DNA from: Methanosarcina sp.
Lineage (GTDB): Archaea > Halobacteriota > Methanosarcinia > Methanosarcinales > Methanosarcinaceae
Assembly (NCBI GenBank): GCA_017883485.1
Contig: JADGNM010000156.1
Coordinates: 1 to 6,424 of the forward strand
Length of the DNA stretch: 6,424 nucleotides
Direction: 5' to 3'
The translations under genes and the position numbers were made by a program. The first letter of the stretch is position 1. Each line of letters starts with the position of its first letter. Below the pieces are notes generated by a model. It saw only the letters and a program-made list of their open reading frames with translations. It made no database searches and had not been told where the DNA came from. Positions 5,671-6,424 of this stretch are shown one piece after another.

Positions 5671-5787
5671 GTATCGAGTTTTCCCGACTCAAGTTTGTCT
5701 CGGAAAGAGAGGAACTCTATCATAATCGACGTTTGAGTAAAGAAATGTGGGAGCTAGGATTGGCTTACAACCCCAGCTACAGAACAC

Positions 5788-6336
5788 CTATGCTATGCAG
5801 GATTCACCTGCTCCTTTACATGTAGCCATCGAGTCGAAACTGTTACCGGTCTGCCTGTATTTGACGTAGAATTGGACAGTGTACGGATAATACATCGGAC
5901 ACCAGTTGTTAGCCCATAGATAGTGATAGCTATCCCAGTCGGCAGGATGATCTGGAGTCAAACTACAACTTACGCTCGTGTTTCCAAGTTTTCCACAAGC
6001 TCTGCTCCATTGGTCTATGAAAGCTCCAGATCCATACACCTTCTTAAGGCAGTTATCCTGCTGGCGTATCTATTCGTCGATCAACGGACGAACGCTCATG
6101 TCATCCCAGGGGTTCAAAGCGCCCTGGTTACCTGGAGTCACTATCGTAGATCCGGGATTTGTTGTCGTCGATGGAAGTGTTGTTGTGGGGCCTGGACCGG
6201 TTGTTGTAGGTCCTTGACCCGTGTTAGTCGAACTTGGACATGTGGTCATTGCTATACGTGCCCAATTCGAACCGCCAAACCCACCTGTCTTATCAGTTGC
6301 AGTCAGTTTATCCTTGGATAGGATACTAAGGAATGG
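5788..6336 (-). pseudogene. Interrupted surface-type protein with in-frame TAG
   Basis: The minus-strand frame is open from just after a TAA (6337-6339) to a TAG at 5788-5790, with one internal TAG at 6070-6072. Read through, it gives about 181 residues plus the TAG position. There is a short N-terminal segment (LSKDKLTATDKTGGFGG...WARIAMTTC), then a Thr/Pro/Gly linker (GPTTTGPGPTTTLPSTTT) typical of extracellular proteins, then a Cys/Trp/Tyr-rich domain with NPWDDMSVRPLIDE before the TAG and IRQQDNCLKKVYGSG after it. No signal peptide, convincing start codon or ribosome site is present, so the 5' part seems lost. The internal TAG could be a mutated Trp codon (TGG) or a pyrrolysine codon. I do not recognise the domain. 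If it is decoded, this is a partial gene with a recoded residue rather than a pseudogene. Confidence 0.55.
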
Positions 6337-6349
6337 TTAAAAAATAACT

Positions 6350-6424
6350 TCAAGCTTTCACTTCGGGGATGGCTCTATAATTCCATTTCCCCAAATACTC
6401 ATCAAAGACAATTTTCATGTTTTT
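6350..6424 (-). CDS. Short ORF fragment at the right edge
   Basis: On the minus strand a frame is open from the window edge to a TGA at 6350-6352. It contains an ATG at 6416-6418 followed by KIVFDEYLGKWNYRAIPEVK and one further residue. It may be the tail of a gene beyond the edge or a remnant truncated by the event that removed the 5' end of the neighbouring interrupted gene, which lies 14 bases downstream in another frame. It is too short to identify. Confidence 0.25.
   Translation of the reverse strand, partial: KNMKIVFDEYLGKWNYRAIPEVKA

Noticed and set aside
6255..6290. GGTTCGAAT on the minus strand, resembling a tRNA T-loop
   Set aside because: The flanking bases do not form the five-pair T stem, no acceptor or anticodon arm is found, and the segment reads well as part of the interrupted protein frame.
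5923..6321. Plus-strand frames opposite the interrupted surface-type gene, one with a Val/Gly/Pro-rich end
   Set aside because: The Val/Gly/Pro pattern is the complement of the Thr/Pro codons on the minus strand, which makes better sense as an extracellular linker.

Overview
The window looks like chromosomal DNA from a methanogenic archaeon, most likely Methanosarcina or a close relative. Four things point that way: an archaeal-type methionine adenosyltransferase, a UbiA-family enzyme of archaeal ether-lipid synthesis, a PIN-domain protein of the archaeal 'RNA ligase partner' (UPF0278) family, and TATA-like boxes rather than bacterial -35/-10 promoters. The species call is inference from gene content and protein style; no rRNA or other marker is present.

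Layout, left to right. Positions 1-311 hold no long gene. They contain a good TATA-like box, a 14-codon ORF behind a strong Shine-Dalgarno sequence, T-rich tracts, and then the hisF promoter. hisF (312-1133) and a small MazG-type pyrophosphohydrolase gene with a cysteine-rich tail (1182-1469) run together on the plus strand as a probable operon. A 133-residue cysteine-containing beta-type protein follows (1606-2007), whose pattern resembles aegerolysins. About 380 bases without a gene (2008-2391) contain a dense cluster of inverted repeats. Next come the PIN-domain gene (2392-3141), a strong hairpin, a degenerate tandem repeat, and a methionine adenosyltransferase gene with a TTG start (3414-4646). 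That gene converges on a minus-strand geranylgeranyltransferase gene (4770-5639); an 11-bp tandem repeat lies between the two ends. The last 780 bases are a decaying or recoded region. A minus-strand open frame (5788-6336) encodes a Thr/Pro/Gly-rich linker and a Cys/Trp/Tyr-rich domain, but is interrupted by an in-frame TAG and has no convincing start.

The genes are mostly unrelated housekeeping functions: histidine/purine link, nucleotide clean-up, RNA metabolism, S-adenosylmethionine supply and membrane lipid synthesis. No defence island, mobile-element core or CRISPR array is visible. The points most worth a second look are the TAG codons on the minus strand (possible pyrrolysine decoding or a nonsense mutation), the departures of the adenosyltransferase from usual archaeal motifs, the possible archaeal aegerolysin, and the structured or repeated intergenic segments.
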